Assembly (NCBI RefSeq): GCF_900156075.1
Contig: NZ_FTMM01000014.1
Location: 16,565-80,564 of the forward strand
Direction: 5' to 3'
Length of the DNA: 64,000 nt
DNA from: Chryseobacterium sp. RU37D
GTDB lineage: Bacteria > Bacteroidota > Bacteroidia > Flavobacteriales > Weeksellaceae
Positions 26,262-36,415 of this stretch are shown piece by piece (position 1 is the stretch's first letter; every line of letters begins with the position of its first letter). The notes under the pieces are model-generated. The model made no database searches. It saw only the letters and a program-made list of their open reading frames with translations, and was not told where the DNA came from. Both the position numbers and the translations under genes were made by a program.

Positions 26262-28040
26262 TTATTCTTTATAATCGTACATCTTATTATAAAGATCAAT
26301 AAACTTTTCTTTAATAGCCTTTCGTTTAAGCTTTAATGTCGGCGTTAAAAGTCCGGACTCAATACTCCAGACTTCCGGAGTCAGCTCAATTTTTTTGATC
26401 TGTTCCCAATTTCCGAGATGTTCATTAATATCGTCAATTTCTTTGATAATCCTTTCTTTTAATTCAGGACTTTTTGCAATTTCCTGAGGTGTGGATCCGA
26501 TGTTTAGGTTATTTCTCATGGCCCAGCTTTTCGCAAACCCAAAATCAGGCTGAATCAGCGCTGTCGGCATTTTTTCACCATCACCTACCACCATAATCTG
26601 CTCTATAAACTTAGATGCTTTTGCTAAGTTTTCTATAGTTTGAGGAGCAATATATTTCCCGCCGGAAGTTTTGAACATTTCCTTTTTACGATCTGTGATC
26701 TGTAAAAATCCGTCGTTGTCGAGGTGCCCGATATCTCCGGTTTTGAAATATCCGTCTTCCGTGAAGGCTTCTTTCGTCATTTCCTCATTTTTGAAATATC
26801 CTTTGAAAATAGAAGGACCTTTTACCGTAATTTCTCCGTCTTCCTGAATTTTAACATCCAGATTATCAAGAGGTAAGCCTACGGTTCCTATTTTAATCCT
26901 TTCAAAACTGTTTACTGATATTACCGGTGAGGTTTCCGTTAATCCATAGCCCTCCAGTATGGGAATTCCTGCATTTTGGAACATCAGATTTAATCTTGTT
27001 GATAAGGCGGCAGAACCTGAAACCAGAGTAATAATTTCTCCTCCCAAACCTTCTCTCCATTTTTTGAAAACCAACTTATCAGCAATGATTTCTTGTAGTC
27101 CTGATGGTTTCGATATGGTTTTCTTTTTACTGATTAAGTTTAAGGCCCAAAAGAATATTTTTTGCTTCAAACCTCCTGCAGATGAGCCTGTAGCATAGAT
27201 TTTATCATATACTTTTTCTACCAACCTCGGAACAACGCTCATGTAATGGGGTTTTACTTCTTTCACGTTTTCGCCCATTTTTTCTATGCTTTCCGCAAAA
27301 TAGATTGAAAAGCCATTGTACTGGAAAAGGTAGAAAAGCATCCTTTCAAAAATATGACAGATAGGGAGGAAGCTCAGAACTCTTGTATCCTTATAATCCA
27401 GACTCTTTCTTTTAGGAATTCTCGGCATTGAGCCTAATACATTAGATACAATATTGTGATGGGTGAGCATTACACCTTTCGGTTTTCCCGTAGTTCCCGA
27501 GGTATAAATAATGGTAGCCAGATCTTCAGAATTGATGGTATTGGCAAGGTCTTCCACCTCAATCTGCGTGGAGTCATCCTCGCCCAGGTCAAGAATTTCT
27601 CTCCAGTTGGCAGCTCCGCTTACATTGTCAAAAGTGAAAATGCCTTGTAATGAAGGGATATTGTGTTTTACCTTCACTACTTTATCCAGAAGATCCCTAT
27701 CGGAAACGAAACAGTATTTAATCTCTGCATTATTAAAGATAAATTCATAGTCTTCCGCAGAAATACTTGGGTAAACGGGTACGGAAACCACTCCGATCTG
27801 AGAAAGACCAAGATCCATAATAGCCCATTCTGTACGGGAATTGGTGGTAATTAAAGCGATTTTGTCGCCTGGTTTTATGCCAAGTTTTAAGAGACCTCTC
27901 GAAATTTTGTTTCCTTCATTGATAAACTCTTGCGTAGATGTTTTTTTCCATTCACCATGATATTTCGTTACAAACATATCCGTTTTAGGATAATTTTTCA
28001 GGGCATATCTGGGTATATCAAATAATCTTTTGATGGTCAT
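26262..28040 (-). CDS. Long-chain fatty acid--CoA ligase
   Basis: A 592-residue AMP-forming synthetase of the FadD15-like type. The P-loop motif TIIYTSGTTGKPKGVMLTH is near residues 173-191. YGLTETSP near 360 and TGDIGHLDNDGFLQITDRKKEMFKTSGGKYIAPQ near 435-470 are the adenylate-binding and hinge motifs. It activates fatty acids with ATP and CoA for lipid synthesis or beta-oxidation. The acyl-CoA dehydrogenase gene is divergent from it across 244 bp, suggesting shared control of fatty-acid use. Confidence 0.94.
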   Translation of the reverse strand: MTIKRLFDIPRYALKNYPKTDMFVTKYHGEWKKTSTQEFINEGNKISRGLLKLGIKPGDKIALITTNSRTEWAIMDLGLSQIGVVSVPVYPSISAEDYEFIFNNAEIKYCFVSDRDLLDKVVKVKHNIPSLQGIFTFDNVSGAANWREILDLGEDDSTQIEVEDLANTINSEDLATIIYTSGTTGKPKGVMLTHHNIVSNVLGSMPRIPKRKSLDYKDTRVLSFLPICHIFERMLFYLFQYNGFSIYFAESIEKMGENVKEVKPHYMSVVPRLVEKVYDKIYATGSSAGGLKQKIFFWALNLISKKKTISKPSGLQEIIADKLVFKKWREGLGGEIITLVSGSAALSTRLNLMFQNAGIPILEGYGLTETSPVISVNSFERIKIGTVGLPLDNLDVKIQEDGEITVKGPSIFKGYFKNEEMTKEAFTEDGYFKTGDIGHLDNDGFLQITDRKKEMFKTSGGKYIAPQTIENLAKASKFIEQIMVVGDGEKMPTALIQPDFGFAKSWAMRNNLNIGSTPQEIAKSPELKERIIKEIDDINEHLGNWEQIKKIELTPEVWSIESGLLTPTLKLKRKAIKEKFIDLYNKMYDYKE

Positions 28041-28284
28041 AATTTTTATAGTAATAATTAAAGGATTTTAAATATAAGCATTTTTTTTAATTGTGTAAAT
28101 CAGAACTGATTAATTAGTAATTAATAAAGTGTGTGCCATAATATATTTAATAATTCAATTTAATTTTATATCTGATGAATATTTAAAAATCACTATAAAT
28201 TATTGATTTACCCTTAATTGCTGATTCTATTTTCAGATTTGACCAAAAAGTGTAAATTAGTGACCATCTAATTATTCAATTTTT

Positions 28285-29424
28285 ATGGACTTTAATTTAT
28301 CAGAAGAACAGCTGATGATTCAGCAGGCAGCAAGAGATTTTGCTCAAAACGAGCTATTACCGGAAGTTATCGAAAGAGATCGCGATCAGAAGTTTCCTGC
28401 AGAACAGGTAAAGAAAATGGGAGAAATGGGGCTTTTGGGAATGATGGTAGATCCTAAGTACGGTGGTGCAGGGATGGACAGCGTTTCTTATGTTCTGGCA
28501 ATGGAGGAGATTGCAAAAATAGATGCTTCTGCGGCTGTTGTAATGTCTGTAAACAACTCTTTGGTTTGTGCGGGTCTTGAAAAATTTGCTTCCGAAGAGC
28601 AAAAAGTGAAATATCTTACACCTCTTGCAAGTGGGCAGGTAATCGGAGCGTTTGCTTTATCTGAGCCTGAAGCGGGTTCTGATGCTACTTCTCAGAAAAC
28701 TACAGCCGAAGATAAGGGAGATCATTATCTTTTAAATGGGATTAAAAACTGGATCACAAACGGTGGAACAGCTACATATTATATCGTAATCGCTCAAACA
28801 GATCCTGAGAAAAAACATAAAGGGATCAATGCTTTTATCGTAGAAAGAGCCTGGGAAGGCTTTGAAATAGGACCAAAAGAAGACAAATTGGGAATCAGAG
28901 GAAGTGATACACATTCTTTGATCTTCAACAACGTAAAAGTACCGAAAGAAAACAGAATTGGGGAGGATGGTTTCGGATTCAATTTTGCGATGGCTGTTTT
29001 GAACGGAGGAAGAATCGGTATTGCTTCTCAGGCTTTAGGAATTGCTTCAGGTGCTTATGAATTGGCTTTAAAATATGCTAAAACAAGAAAAGCTTTCAAA
29101 ACAGAAATCATTAACCACCAGGCAATCGCTTTCAAATTGGCGGATATGGCAACTCAGATCACAGCGGCTAGAATGCTTTGCTTTAAGGCTGCTGTAGAAA
29201 AAGACGCGGGAAAAGATATCTCTGAAAGCGGTGCAATGGCAAAATTATATTCTTCTCAGGTTGCGATGGATACAACTATCGAGGCTGTACAGATCCACGG
29301 AGGATACGGATATGTGAAAGAATATCACGTAGAAAGACTGATGAGAGACGCAAAAATCACACAGATCTATGAAGGGACTTCTGAAATCCAAAAGATCGTT
29401 ATCTCAAGAAGTATTGCAAAATAA
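28285..29424 (+). CDS. Acyl-CoA dehydrogenase (short-chain type)
   Basis: A 379-residue flavoprotein of normal length. FALSEPEAGSDA (about 130-141) and NGIKNWITNGG are FAD/substrate-binding signatures. QIHGGYGY (near 342) and IYEGTSEIQ (near 364) are the C-terminal signatures, the latter with the catalytic base Glu of short-chain enzymes. It introduces the 2,3 double bond in acyl-CoA during beta-oxidation or amino-acid breakdown and passes electrons to ETF. A conserved small membrane protein follows 21 bp downstream and is probably co-transcribed. Confidence 0.95.
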   Translation: MDFNLSEEQLMIQQAARDFAQNELLPEVIERDRDQKFPAEQVKKMGEMGLLGMMVDPKYGGAGMDSVSYVLAMEEIAKIDASAAVVMSVNNSLVCAGLEKFASEEQKVKYLTPLASGQVIGAFALSEPEAGSDATSQKTTAEDKGDHYLLNGIKNWITNGGTATYYIVIAQTDPEKKHKGINAFIVERAWEGFEIGPKEDKLGIRGSDTHSLIFNNVKVPKENRIGEDGFGFNFAMAVLNGGRIGIASQALGIASGAYELALKYAKTRKAFKTEIINHQAIAFKLADMATQITAARMLCFKAAVEKDAGKDISESGAMAKLYSSQVAMDTTIEAVQIHGGYGYVKEYHVERLMRDAKITQIYEGTSEIQKIVISRSIAK

Positions 29425-29445
29425 TTTGCTTAAAATAGGCTAACT

Positions 29446-29808
29446 ATGAGATACTTGTGGGTCACTTTAGCTGTAATTCTCCTGTTTTTGGGAGTGTTTG
29501 TCTGGTATAAATATTTTTTCGTTTTTGGGGAAGGAGTAAAATCCGGCTATCTGAATTATGCCATCAAAAAAGGTTATATTTTCAAGACCTATGAAGGAAA
29601 ATTAATTCAAGAAGGCTTCGGAAGAGGAAAAACCGGGGCAGTCACAAGCTATGAGTTTGAATTTTCTGTAGAAGATCCTGAAATTTTCAAGCAATTGGAA
29701 ATGAACAGTGGTAAAAACTTTGATCTTCATTACAAAGAATATAATGGAGCGTTGCCCTGGAGAGGAAATACAAAGTATGTTGTAGATAAAATAGTTAATA
29801 TGAAATAG
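29446..29808 (+). CDS. Small membrane-anchored protein of unknown function
   Basis: A 120-residue protein. One N-terminal hydrophobic helix (about residues 3-26) is followed by a soluble, presumably periplasmic domain (YEGKLIQEGFGRGKTGAVTSYEFEFSVED). It has no catalytic motif that I recognise. It lies 21 bp after the acyl-CoA dehydrogenase stop and is followed by a terminator, so the pair forms an operon. Confidence 0.75.
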   Translation: MRYLWVTLAVILLFLGVFVWYKYFFVFGEGVKSGYLNYAIKKGYIFKTYEGKLIQEGFGRGKTGAVTSYEFEFSVEDPEIFKQLEMNSGKNFDLHYKEYNGALPWRGNTKYVVDKIVNMK

Positions 29809-29813
29809 TAATA

Positions 29814-29846
29814 AAAGAGGCTGCCTTTTGAGATAGCCTCTTTTTT
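29814..29846 (+). terminator. Terminator of the acyl-CoA dehydrogenase operon
   Basis: AGAGGCT pairs with AGCCTCT across a 12-nt loop, followed by six T, just past the stop codon at 29808. Confidence 0.85.
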
Positions 29847-29854
29847 ACATATAC

Positions 29855-29968
29855 ACGAACCACAAAATATTAATATATGTTTACTTTACTTTTTGATTAA
29901 AAGTATTAATGAACTTTTTCTCAAAAACGTGAATTCAGTTAAAATATTATCTAACTTTTTGTGGTTAG
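29855..29968. repeat. Degenerate inverted repeat of the CACGAA family
   Basis: AACCACAAAA (about 29861-29870) and TTTTGTGGTT (about 29957-29966) are inverted copies flanking an AT-rich core. The layout resembles the element at 36298-36400. Confidence 0.45.
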
Positions 29969-29969
29969 G

Positions 29970-30899
29970 TCAATTGTTTCCATCGGAAGTATTCTTGTTC
30001 CTCTTTCTATAAAAATAATATCCAATTCCGATAACCAGGAAAAGTGGCCAGAGTGGGAGAATGAAAAGGAAAATCGAGGTGATCACATTCCAGCCGGAAG
30101 ATATGGCAGCAAAGGATTTTTCTCCAAAAGTTTTAAAGTTATCAGTTTTCGTGAGGTTTTCATCTTTTCCATATAATGTGATGTCGACTTCACACATCGT
30201 GTTCTGTACAAAGTCTTGTCCGGAAAGCTCAATGCTTTTGTTTTCTACTTTACCGAGATTATAGCTTAAATCTTCCATCAGATAATCAAATTTTTGAATT
30301 GGAACCTTTACTTTTAGGTAAGTTATTTTATTATCATTGTTGTTTAATGAAATATTTTCACTTCTTATAAAGCCGTCATATTTGGAGACTTCCTGCTTTA
30401 CAATTTCTTTTGCGGTTTCAGTGTCTTCTACGGTAAGTTCCAGTATTCCTGCTTTTAGTAATTTGTTTTTTTGGATATTCAGTTCACAATTTTCTTTTTT
30501 TGGCTGTTCTTTGTAAACAACTTTCGTTTCTCTGATGACTTTCGGAGTGGAAATATTTACAACAATTTTTTCTTTTTTTTTCGCAGAATCTTTCTTTTCT
30601 GTTTTGGTTTCAAGCTTTACTGATGAAATTTTTTCAGATAAAGAATCTACAATTTTTGAAGTGCTTTCAATCTTGTCTTTTACTTCATTTTTTGTGTCTT
30701 CAAATTCTTTGATTTTTACATTGGCAGAATCTAGGGCAGCATTTGCTTTATCGTGTACTTCTGTAATTTTTGCAGAAGCTGCAGAAACTGTGCTATCGGC
30801 AGTGTTTATGGCATTTTCCAATTGATTTGCTGCGGTTTCCCCTTTTTTACACATGATAAACGTGCTTGATATAGCAATGAGTAGGATGAATTTTTTCAT
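29970..30899 (-). CDS. DUF4349 lipoprotein
   Basis: About 309 residues from the ATG at 30899. A longer frame (to 31001) would add 34 residues before a clear lipoprotein signal, MKKFILLIAISSTFIMCKKGE (lipobox Cys at about 17), so the shorter start is preferred. A predicted coiled coil (about 25-100) is followed by the DUF4349 domain (ILELTVEDTETAKEIVKQEVSKYDGFI) and one C-terminal membrane helix (FLFILPLWPLFLVIGIGYYFY). It is probably a membrane-bound envelope protein. Its function is unknown. Confidence 0.85.
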   Translation of the reverse strand: MKKFILLIAISSTFIMCKKGETAANQLENAINTADSTVSAASAKITEVHDKANAALDSANVKIKEFEDTKNEVKDKIESTSKIVDSLSEKISSVKLETKTEKKDSAKKKEKIVVNISTPKVIRETKVVYKEQPKKENCELNIQKNKLLKAGILELTVEDTETAKEIVKQEVSKYDGFIRSENISLNNNDNKITYLKVKVPIQKFDYLMEDLSYNLGKVENKSIELSGQDFVQNTMCEVDITLYGKDENLTKTDNFKTFGEKSFAAISSGWNVITSIFLFILPLWPLFLVIGIGYYFYRKRNKNTSDGNN

Positions 30900-31290
30900 A
30901 ACGTTTAATTGTTTCAATAAGGTAAAGTTATGAGGGAAGTTTTTGTAAATATTGTAAAAGAAGTGTATTCCTATGGTAAATTCTACTGTATTTAAAATCA
31001 ATGCGTTAAATTTGTTTTACAAAAGTTTTACAAAAAAAAGACATTGTTTTTTACGAGTATGAAGCTCTTTTTAAATTATGGATTATTTTTTTCTATTTTA
31101 AAATTAAATTATGGTTATTTTTCGTTAAAATTAAAATAATAATTTATAAAATATAATAATAATGAAATAAATCATAATTGATTGACTTTCATAAATTTGT
31201 GTTATAATAATTTTTATATTTGTTGAAAGTATTATAATTTTCAGATCTTATTTTTAAATTAACATATAAACCATATAAACATTATAAATT
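30900..31290. other. AT-rich divergent promoter region
   Basis: This 391-bp gap separates the DUF4349 gene from the M12B protease gene. On the minus strand TAACTTTA (30930-30923) lies near the DUF4349 start. On the plus strand TATATTTG (31215-31222) is a -7 candidate for the protease. The rest is A/T-rich with no gene seen. Confidence 0.5.
31215..31222 (+). promoter_or_regulatory. Candidate -7 box of the M12B protease gene
   Basis: TATATTTG matches TAnnTTTG, 68 nt before the ATG at 31291. The nearest TTG gives a poor -33 spacing. Confidence 0.4.
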
Positions 31291-33528
31291 ATGATTATTA
31301 AAAAACTACTTTATTTAGGGATACTTATCTTCTTCTTTTCTTTAGGAAAAGGGCAGGATTTTTTTTCATCTATGAATGAGAGATCTATTAAAGCAGATCC
31401 TAAAAACCGAACAGTACAACCCGAAAAGTTTCTTACCTACAGGCTGGATGTGGCCGGAATAAAAAATTACCTTAATTCGGTTCCGGAACTGGGGGATAAT
31501 GATCGTAAGGATAATGCACCCATGATTGTTTTACCAATGCCCGATGGGACGAAAGCGAAATTCAGAATCTGGAAATCTTCGGTGATGGCTCCGGAGCTGG
31601 CTCAGAAGTTCCCGCAGCTTGTTACTTTGACGGGCCAGGGAGTTGATGATAAATATGCCACTATAAAACTGGATTTTACGGAGCTGGGTTTTCATGCTCA
31701 GATTAAATCTGTTATCACAGGTGATTTATACATTGATCCTTATGCGAAAAATGACATTAATAATTACATCATTTATAAAAAAAATGATTTAATTAACAAA
31801 AATCCGAGAATATGCGCAACAAAAGATGATGAGCAGCTTCTGCTGGAAAAAAAAAACATGTCAAAAACAGTAACACCAAGCGTAGGAAATCAAATTAGAA
31901 TTTTCCGCTTTGTAGTAGCATGTACAGGCGAATATGCGCAGGCTGCAACAGGATTATCTTCACCTACTGTGGCTCAAACCTTATCCGCTATCGTAACATC
32001 TGTAAATAGAGTAAATGGAGTGTATGAGCAGGAAATTGCTGTAAGGCTTATTTTAGTATCTAATGAAAACTCTGTTGTTTTCACCAATCCTTCTACAGAT
32101 CCCTTCAATGGAAATGATGATGCATATACATTAATTGATGAAAGTCAAACCGTAATTGATGGGATAATCGGATCAGCCAATTACGATGTAGGTCATACTT
32201 TCAGTACAGGCGGTGGCGGATTGGCCGGCCTTGGAGTTATCTGTGACGATTCTGGTAAGGCAAGCGGTATTACCGGCTCACCGAATCCTGTGGGCGATCC
32301 TTATGATATTGATTATGTTGCTCATGAAGTAGGGCATCAGTTTGGCGGACCGCATACTTTTAATGCAACCACAGGCAGTTGCGGAGGTGGAAATCGTGAC
32401 GGATCTCATGCTGTAGAGCCAGGAAGCGGAATTACAATCATGGCTTATGCAGGTATTTGCGGAACAACAAACAATTTGGCTTCTAATAGTATTCCTATTT
32501 TTCATACCAACTCGTTTCAATCAATTACTCAGACTGTTCAGTCAACAACATGTCAAGTTACGAACCCTGTTGCCAATACGGCCCCAATTGTAAATGCAGG
32601 AAGTGATTATACAATACCAAAGAGTACACCTTTTAAACTAACTGGTTCTGCAACTGATGCTCAGGGTAATGCACTTACTTATTGCTGGGAACAGAATGAT
32701 ATAGGCCCCGCAGGAAATTGGAATGTGCCCACTGGAAATGCTCCTCTTTTCAGATCATTTTTACCTGTAACCGATCCTTACAGATATTTCCCGAAAATTA
32801 CAGATGTTATCAATAATACTACCACTAAAGGAGAGGTTTTGCCTTCTTATGCAAGATCCATGGAATTCAGGCTGACTGTGAGGGATAACAATGCGGGCTG
32901 CGCGGGAGTAGCAAATGATGATGCTAAAATTACTGTTGATGGTAATTCAGGGCCGTTTACGGTAACAGCACCTGCCTCAGCGGTAAGCTGGACGGGAAAT
33001 TCTACCCAAACGATAACATGGAATGTGGCTAATACAACCGCAGCACCTGTAAGCTGTGCGAATGTAAGCATTTTACTTTCAACAGACGGTGGGCTTACGT
33101 ATCCGACTACAATTTTAGCTTCTACTCCAAACGACGGCTCAGAGGTTATTACTATTCCGAATATGAATACAACTCAGGCAAGGATTATGGTTGCGGGAGT
33201 AGGAAATGTATTCTATAATATCAACCCGGTTAATTTTACCATTACTCAGGTACTTGCCACTAATGAAGTTGATGGAAATAAAGATGTATTTGTAGTATAT
33301 CCTAATCCGGGTAAAGACGTTCTGAATATTAGATTTATTAATCAAAATGATAAATACGATATTACTATATATGATGCAAGCGGAAAGCTGGTATTTAGCA
33401 AGACAAACAATACATTAAACCATAATAAGATTGAGACTTTTAATTTATCTCAATTAATTAAAGGAGATTATATGATTAGTATCAAATCTAGAAATATCAA
33501 TAAGACGGTAAAATGGATTAAAGAATAA
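31291..33528 (+). CDS. Secreted M12B-type zinc metalloprotease with T9SS sorting domain
   Basis: A 745-residue protease. Signal peptide MIIKKLLYLGILIFFFSLGKGQ. A propeptide-like region runs to about 200. The zinc site HEVGHQFGGPH (H345, E346, H349, H355) matches the reprolysin/metzincin motif, with the Met-turn Met in TIMAYAGICG. A Ca-binding-like or Ig-like domain follows (NAGSDYTIPKSTPFKLTGSA), then TVTAPASAVSWTGNSTQTITW. The last 75 residues (VVYPNPGKDVLNIRF ... KGDYMISIKSRNINKTVKWIKE) are the T9SS type A sorting domain. Confidence 0.93.
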   Translation: MIIKKLLYLGILIFFFSLGKGQDFFSSMNERSIKADPKNRTVQPEKFLTYRLDVAGIKNYLNSVPELGDNDRKDNAPMIVLPMPDGTKAKFRIWKSSVMAPELAQKFPQLVTLTGQGVDDKYATIKLDFTELGFHAQIKSVITGDLYIDPYAKNDINNYIIYKKNDLINKNPRICATKDDEQLLLEKKNMSKTVTPSVGNQIRIFRFVVACTGEYAQAATGLSSPTVAQTLSAIVTSVNRVNGVYEQEIAVRLILVSNENSVVFTNPSTDPFNGNDDAYTLIDESQTVIDGIIGSANYDVGHTFSTGGGGLAGLGVICDDSGKASGITGSPNPVGDPYDIDYVAHEVGHQFGGPHTFNATTGSCGGGNRDGSHAVEPGSGITIMAYAGICGTTNNLASNSIPIFHTNSFQSITQTVQSTTCQVTNPVANTAPIVNAGSDYTIPKSTPFKLTGSATDAQGNALTYCWEQNDIGPAGNWNVPTGNAPLFRSFLPVTDPYRYFPKITDVINNTTTKGEVLPSYARSMEFRLTVRDNNAGCAGVANDDAKITVDGNSGPFTVTAPASAVSWTGNSTQTITWNVANTTAAPVSCANVSILLSTDGGLTYPTTILASTPNDGSEVITIPNMNTTQARIMVAGVGNVFYNINPVNFTITQVLATNEVDGNKDVFVVYPNPGKDVLNIRFINQNDKYDITIYDASGKLVFSKTNNTLNHNKIETFNLSQLIKGDYMISIKSRNINKTVKWIKE

Positions 33529-33554
33529 ATAATGTTTAAATAAATTGATATAAA

Positions 33555-33590
33555 ATAAAACCGTTCAATAAGCTGAACGGTTTTATTTAT
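33555..33590. terminator. Bidirectional terminator between the protease and prfC
   Basis: AAACCGTTCA pairs with TGAACGGTTT around ATAAGC, with A/T-runs on both sides. It serves the convergent M12B and prfC genes. Confidence 0.9.
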
Positions 33591-33605
33591 TATATTTTAT
33601 CAAAT

Positions 33606-35201
33606 TTAATTTTGATTAAACTCACTAATAAAATGCAGCTTCACATTCGGGAATTTTTCCTGCGTCATGTGTATGGTGAAGGAAGAATCTGCAAGGAAAA
33701 CCAACTGGTTATATTTATCTCTTGCTAAGAATCTTTGCTTTAATCTCGCAAATTCTTTAAACTCTTCTGATTTTTCATCCGCTTCAACCCAACAGGCCTT
33801 GTGCATGGAAAGTGGCTCGTAAGTACATTTTGCACCATATTCATGCTCCAGACGATACTGGATAACTTCATACTGAAGCGCACCCACCGTTCCGATGATT
33901 TTTCTACCGTTCATTTCAAGCGTAAACAGTTGGGCAACACCTTCATCCATCAGCTGATCAATACCTTTTGCCAATTGTTTTGCCTTCAACGGATCGTTGT
34001 TGTTGATATATCTGAAATGCTCAGGAGAGAAGCTCGGAATCCCTTTGAAACTCAATTTTTCCCCGCCCGTCAGCGTGTCACCAATTCTAAAGCTTCCCGT
34101 ATCATGGAGACCTACAATATCACCAGGGAAACTTTCATCCACCACTTCTTTTTTATCTGCAAAAAAGGCATTCGGAGAAGAGAATTTCATTTTCTTGCCT
34201 TCTCTTACCAATAAATAATTTTCATTTCTTTTAAACGTTCCGGAAACAATTTTTACAAAAGCCAGACGGTCTCTGTGCTTCGGATCCATATTGGCGTGGA
34301 TCTTGAAGACAAATCCTGTAAAATTGTTCTCTTCAGGTTTTACAAGACGAGTATCACTTTCTTTCGGTTGTGGCATCGGCGCAATGTCGATGAAGGCATC
34401 CAGTAATTCACGAACCCCAAAATTATTCAAAGCCGAACCGAAGAAAACAGGTTGTAGATCACCTTTCATATAATCTTCACGATTAAACCCGGGGTAAACA
34501 GATTGAACTAAATCTAATTCTTCTCTTAAAGTAGTAGCGGCCTTTTCACCGATAACTTCATCAATAGATGTGTCATTAATATCATCAAACTTAATAGAAT
34601 CTCCAACTTTTTGTTTTTTCTCTTCCAGGAATAACTGAATGTTGTTTTCCCAAATGTTGTAAATCCCCTGAAAGTCACTTCCCATACCAATTGGCAAAGA
34701 AAGCGGAACTACTGTTAATCCTAATTTCTGCTCAACTTCATCCAGCAAATCAAAAGCATCTTTACCTTCACGATCAAGCTTATTAATGAAAACCAGCATC
34801 GGAATATTTCGCATCCTGCAAACCTGAACCAGCTTTTCAGTCTGTTCCTCAACCCCTTTTGCAACGTCGATCACAACGATTACGGAATCTACGGCTGTTA
34901 AAGTTCTGTAGGTGTCTTCTGCGAAATCCTTATGGCCGGGAGTATCCAAAATGTTGATCTTGTGGTCTCTGTATTCAAAAGCCAGTACGGAGGTTGCCAC
35001 GGAGATTCCTCTCTGTCTTTCAATTTCCATGAAGTCGGAGGTGGCTCCTTTTTTTATTTTGTTGGATTTTACTGCACCTGCTTCCTGAATTGCACCCCCG
35101 AAAAGCAGTAGCTTTTCCGTCAACGTGGTTTTTCCGGCATCGGGGTGAGAGATAATCCCGAAGGTTTTTCTTTTTTCTATTTCTTTGATTAAGTCTGACA
35201 T
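33606..35201 (-). CDS. prfC: Peptide chain release factor 3
   Basis: A 531-residue translational GTPase of standard length. G1 SHPDAGKTTLTEKLL (about 18-32), the switch I segment FMEIERQRGISVATSV, G3 DTPGHKDFAEDTYR and G4 NKLDREGKD are all intact. RF3 recycles RF1 and RF2 after termination. It converges with the M12B gene. The start is the ATG at 35201; nothing unusual was seen. Confidence 0.97.
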   Translation of the reverse strand: MSDLIKEIEKRKTFGIISHPDAGKTTLTEKLLLFGGAIQEAGAVKSNKIKKGATSDFMEIERQRGISVATSVLAFEYRDHKINILDTPGHKDFAEDTYRTLTAVDSVIVVIDVAKGVEEQTEKLVQVCRMRNIPMLVFINKLDREGKDAFDLLDEVEQKLGLTVVPLSLPIGMGSDFQGIYNIWENNIQLFLEEKKQKVGDSIKFDDINDTSIDEVIGEKAATTLREELDLVQSVYPGFNREDYMKGDLQPVFFGSALNNFGVRELLDAFIDIAPMPQPKESDTRLVKPEENNFTGFVFKIHANMDPKHRDRLAFVKIVSGTFKRNENYLLVREGKKMKFSSPNAFFADKKEVVDESFPGDIVGLHDTGSFRIGDTLTGGEKLSFKGIPSFSPEHFRYINNNDPLKAKQLAKGIDQLMDEGVAQLFTLEMNGRKIIGTVGALQYEVIQYRLEHEYGAKCTYEPLSMHKACWVEADEKSEEFKEFARLKQRFLARDKYNQLVFLADSSFTIHMTQEKFPNVKLHFISEFNQN

Positions 35202-35396
35202 ATCGTATTTTGAAGTTGCAAAAATCGGGAATTTTAATGGAAATTAAAAATGAAATTGTGGGGTTGAAAATTTACCTTTAAAGATACTTCAACTTTGTTC
35301 AGGATGGTAACATTAATATTAGCTATTAAAATCTGCAGAATAATTGTCATTTTCATAATTTTCACAAATTTCAAATTCACAATTCAAAACCATTTA

Positions 35397-35429
35397 TTGA
35401 TCTTTTTTAATTCAAAAAAATTATCTTTG
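35397..35429 (+). promoter_or_regulatory. Promoter of the CPBP protease gene
   Basis: TTG (35397-35399), 22-nt spacer, TATCTTTG (35422-35429): a strong match. Leader of about 20 nt. Confidence 0.7.
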
Positions 35430-35455
35430 TTTTTAAATAAAAATCATCGGTATAT

Positions 35456-36286
35456 ATGGAAAACAGCAGGTACCCAAAATTTACATTCACATGGGCCGGC
35501 GGGCTTGTGTTATTGGCGGGATTAGTTGCAGGAGGTATGCTTGTTTCATTCTTTAACGTTTTCTGGATGTTTATTTTTAAAGAAAATCTGCAGTACAGAG
35601 ATTGGTTTTTTATGCTTTCCAATGCGGTGTCATTTCTTTCTGCGATTGCTTTTTTTGATTTTTTTATTGTGAGAAGAACAACAGGCAAAAAACTGAATTT
35701 CAATTTTTCACCTACTAACTTTTATACTTATCTGCTGGTTTTTCCTTTAATGATCGGAATGATGTTCATTGCAGAATTCATTACTGCTCAAATTCCCACA
35801 ACAGGGCCTTTTTTCGGGAAATATTATGAGTTTTTCAACAGGCTGATGGAGCAGCTTACAGATGATCCGGTTATTATGATTATTACTGCGGTGATTTGTG
35901 CACCGATTTTTGAAGAAATTATTTTTAGGGGAATTATCCAGAAAGGATTGATGAATAAAGGCGTTGAACCCTATAAAGCCATTATTTTTGCTTCGGTTAT
36001 TTTTGGCGTGGTTCATGCGAATCCGTGGCAATTTGTGGGAGCTGTTTTGTTAGGCTGTGTTTTAGGGCTGGTATATTATAAAACAAAATCTTTGCTTTTG
36101 CCAATGCTGCTTCATGGTTTTAATAATTTGTGTTCATCACTATTAATGATATACACAAAAAACGAAAGTTTTGCAGATTGTTTTAAGATTCCGGAATGGG
36201 TAATATTAATCATGGGAGTGATACTTTTTTCGTTATTTTATTACTTGTTTGTAAAGAAAAATAAAGTATATTATCTGGAAATTTAG
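35456..36286 (+). CDS. CPBP-family intramembrane metalloprotease
   Basis: A 276-residue polytopic membrane protein of the CAAX-protease/bacteriocin-processing (Abi) family. The motifs are EEIIFRG (E153, E154, R158), H187 in VVHANPWQF and H220/N224 in LLHGFNN, in the expected order and spacing. It probably cleaves small membrane or prenylated peptides, or acts in peptide processing; the substrate is unknown. It has its own promoter and is followed by a dispersed repeat. Confidence 0.93.
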   Translation: MENSRYPKFTFTWAGGLVLLAGLVAGGMLVSFFNVFWMFIFKENLQYRDWFFMLSNAVSFLSAIAFFDFFIVRRTTGKKLNFNFSPTNFYTYLLVFPLMIGMMFIAEFITAQIPTTGPFFGKYYEFFNRLMEQLTDDPVIMIITAVICAPIFEEIIFRGIIQKGLMNKGVEPYKAIIFASVIFGVVHANPWQFVGAVLLGCVLGLVYYKTKSLLLPMLLHGFNNLCSSLLMIYTKNESFADCFKIPEWVILIMGVILFSLFYYLFVKKNKVYYLEI

Positions 36287-36297
36287 TTTAAACATTA

Positions 36298-36400
36298 ATA
36301 CCACGAATGATTTTCACAAATATTCACAAAACTGAATTATTTTCTTGTAAAAGACGGTGTTATTCGTGCAAAAATTAGTGATATTCGTATTTAAGAAAAA
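36298..36400. repeat. Dispersed inverted repeat, ATTCGTG / CACGAAT type
   Basis: CACGAATGATTTTCACAAA (from about 36302) and TTCGTGCAAAAATTAGTG (from about 36364) are the ends of an imperfect inverted unit. TATTCGTGCAAAAATTAGTG here aligns with TATTCATGCAAATATTAGTG near 26202, so both belong to one family. Confidence 0.6.
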
Positions 36401-36415
36401 TAAAATAAAAACGAT

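Noticed and set aside
30900..31001. 34-residue N-terminal extension of the DUF4349 protein
   Set aside because: A clear lipoprotein signal peptide starts at the internal Met (30899), so the extension would bury it.
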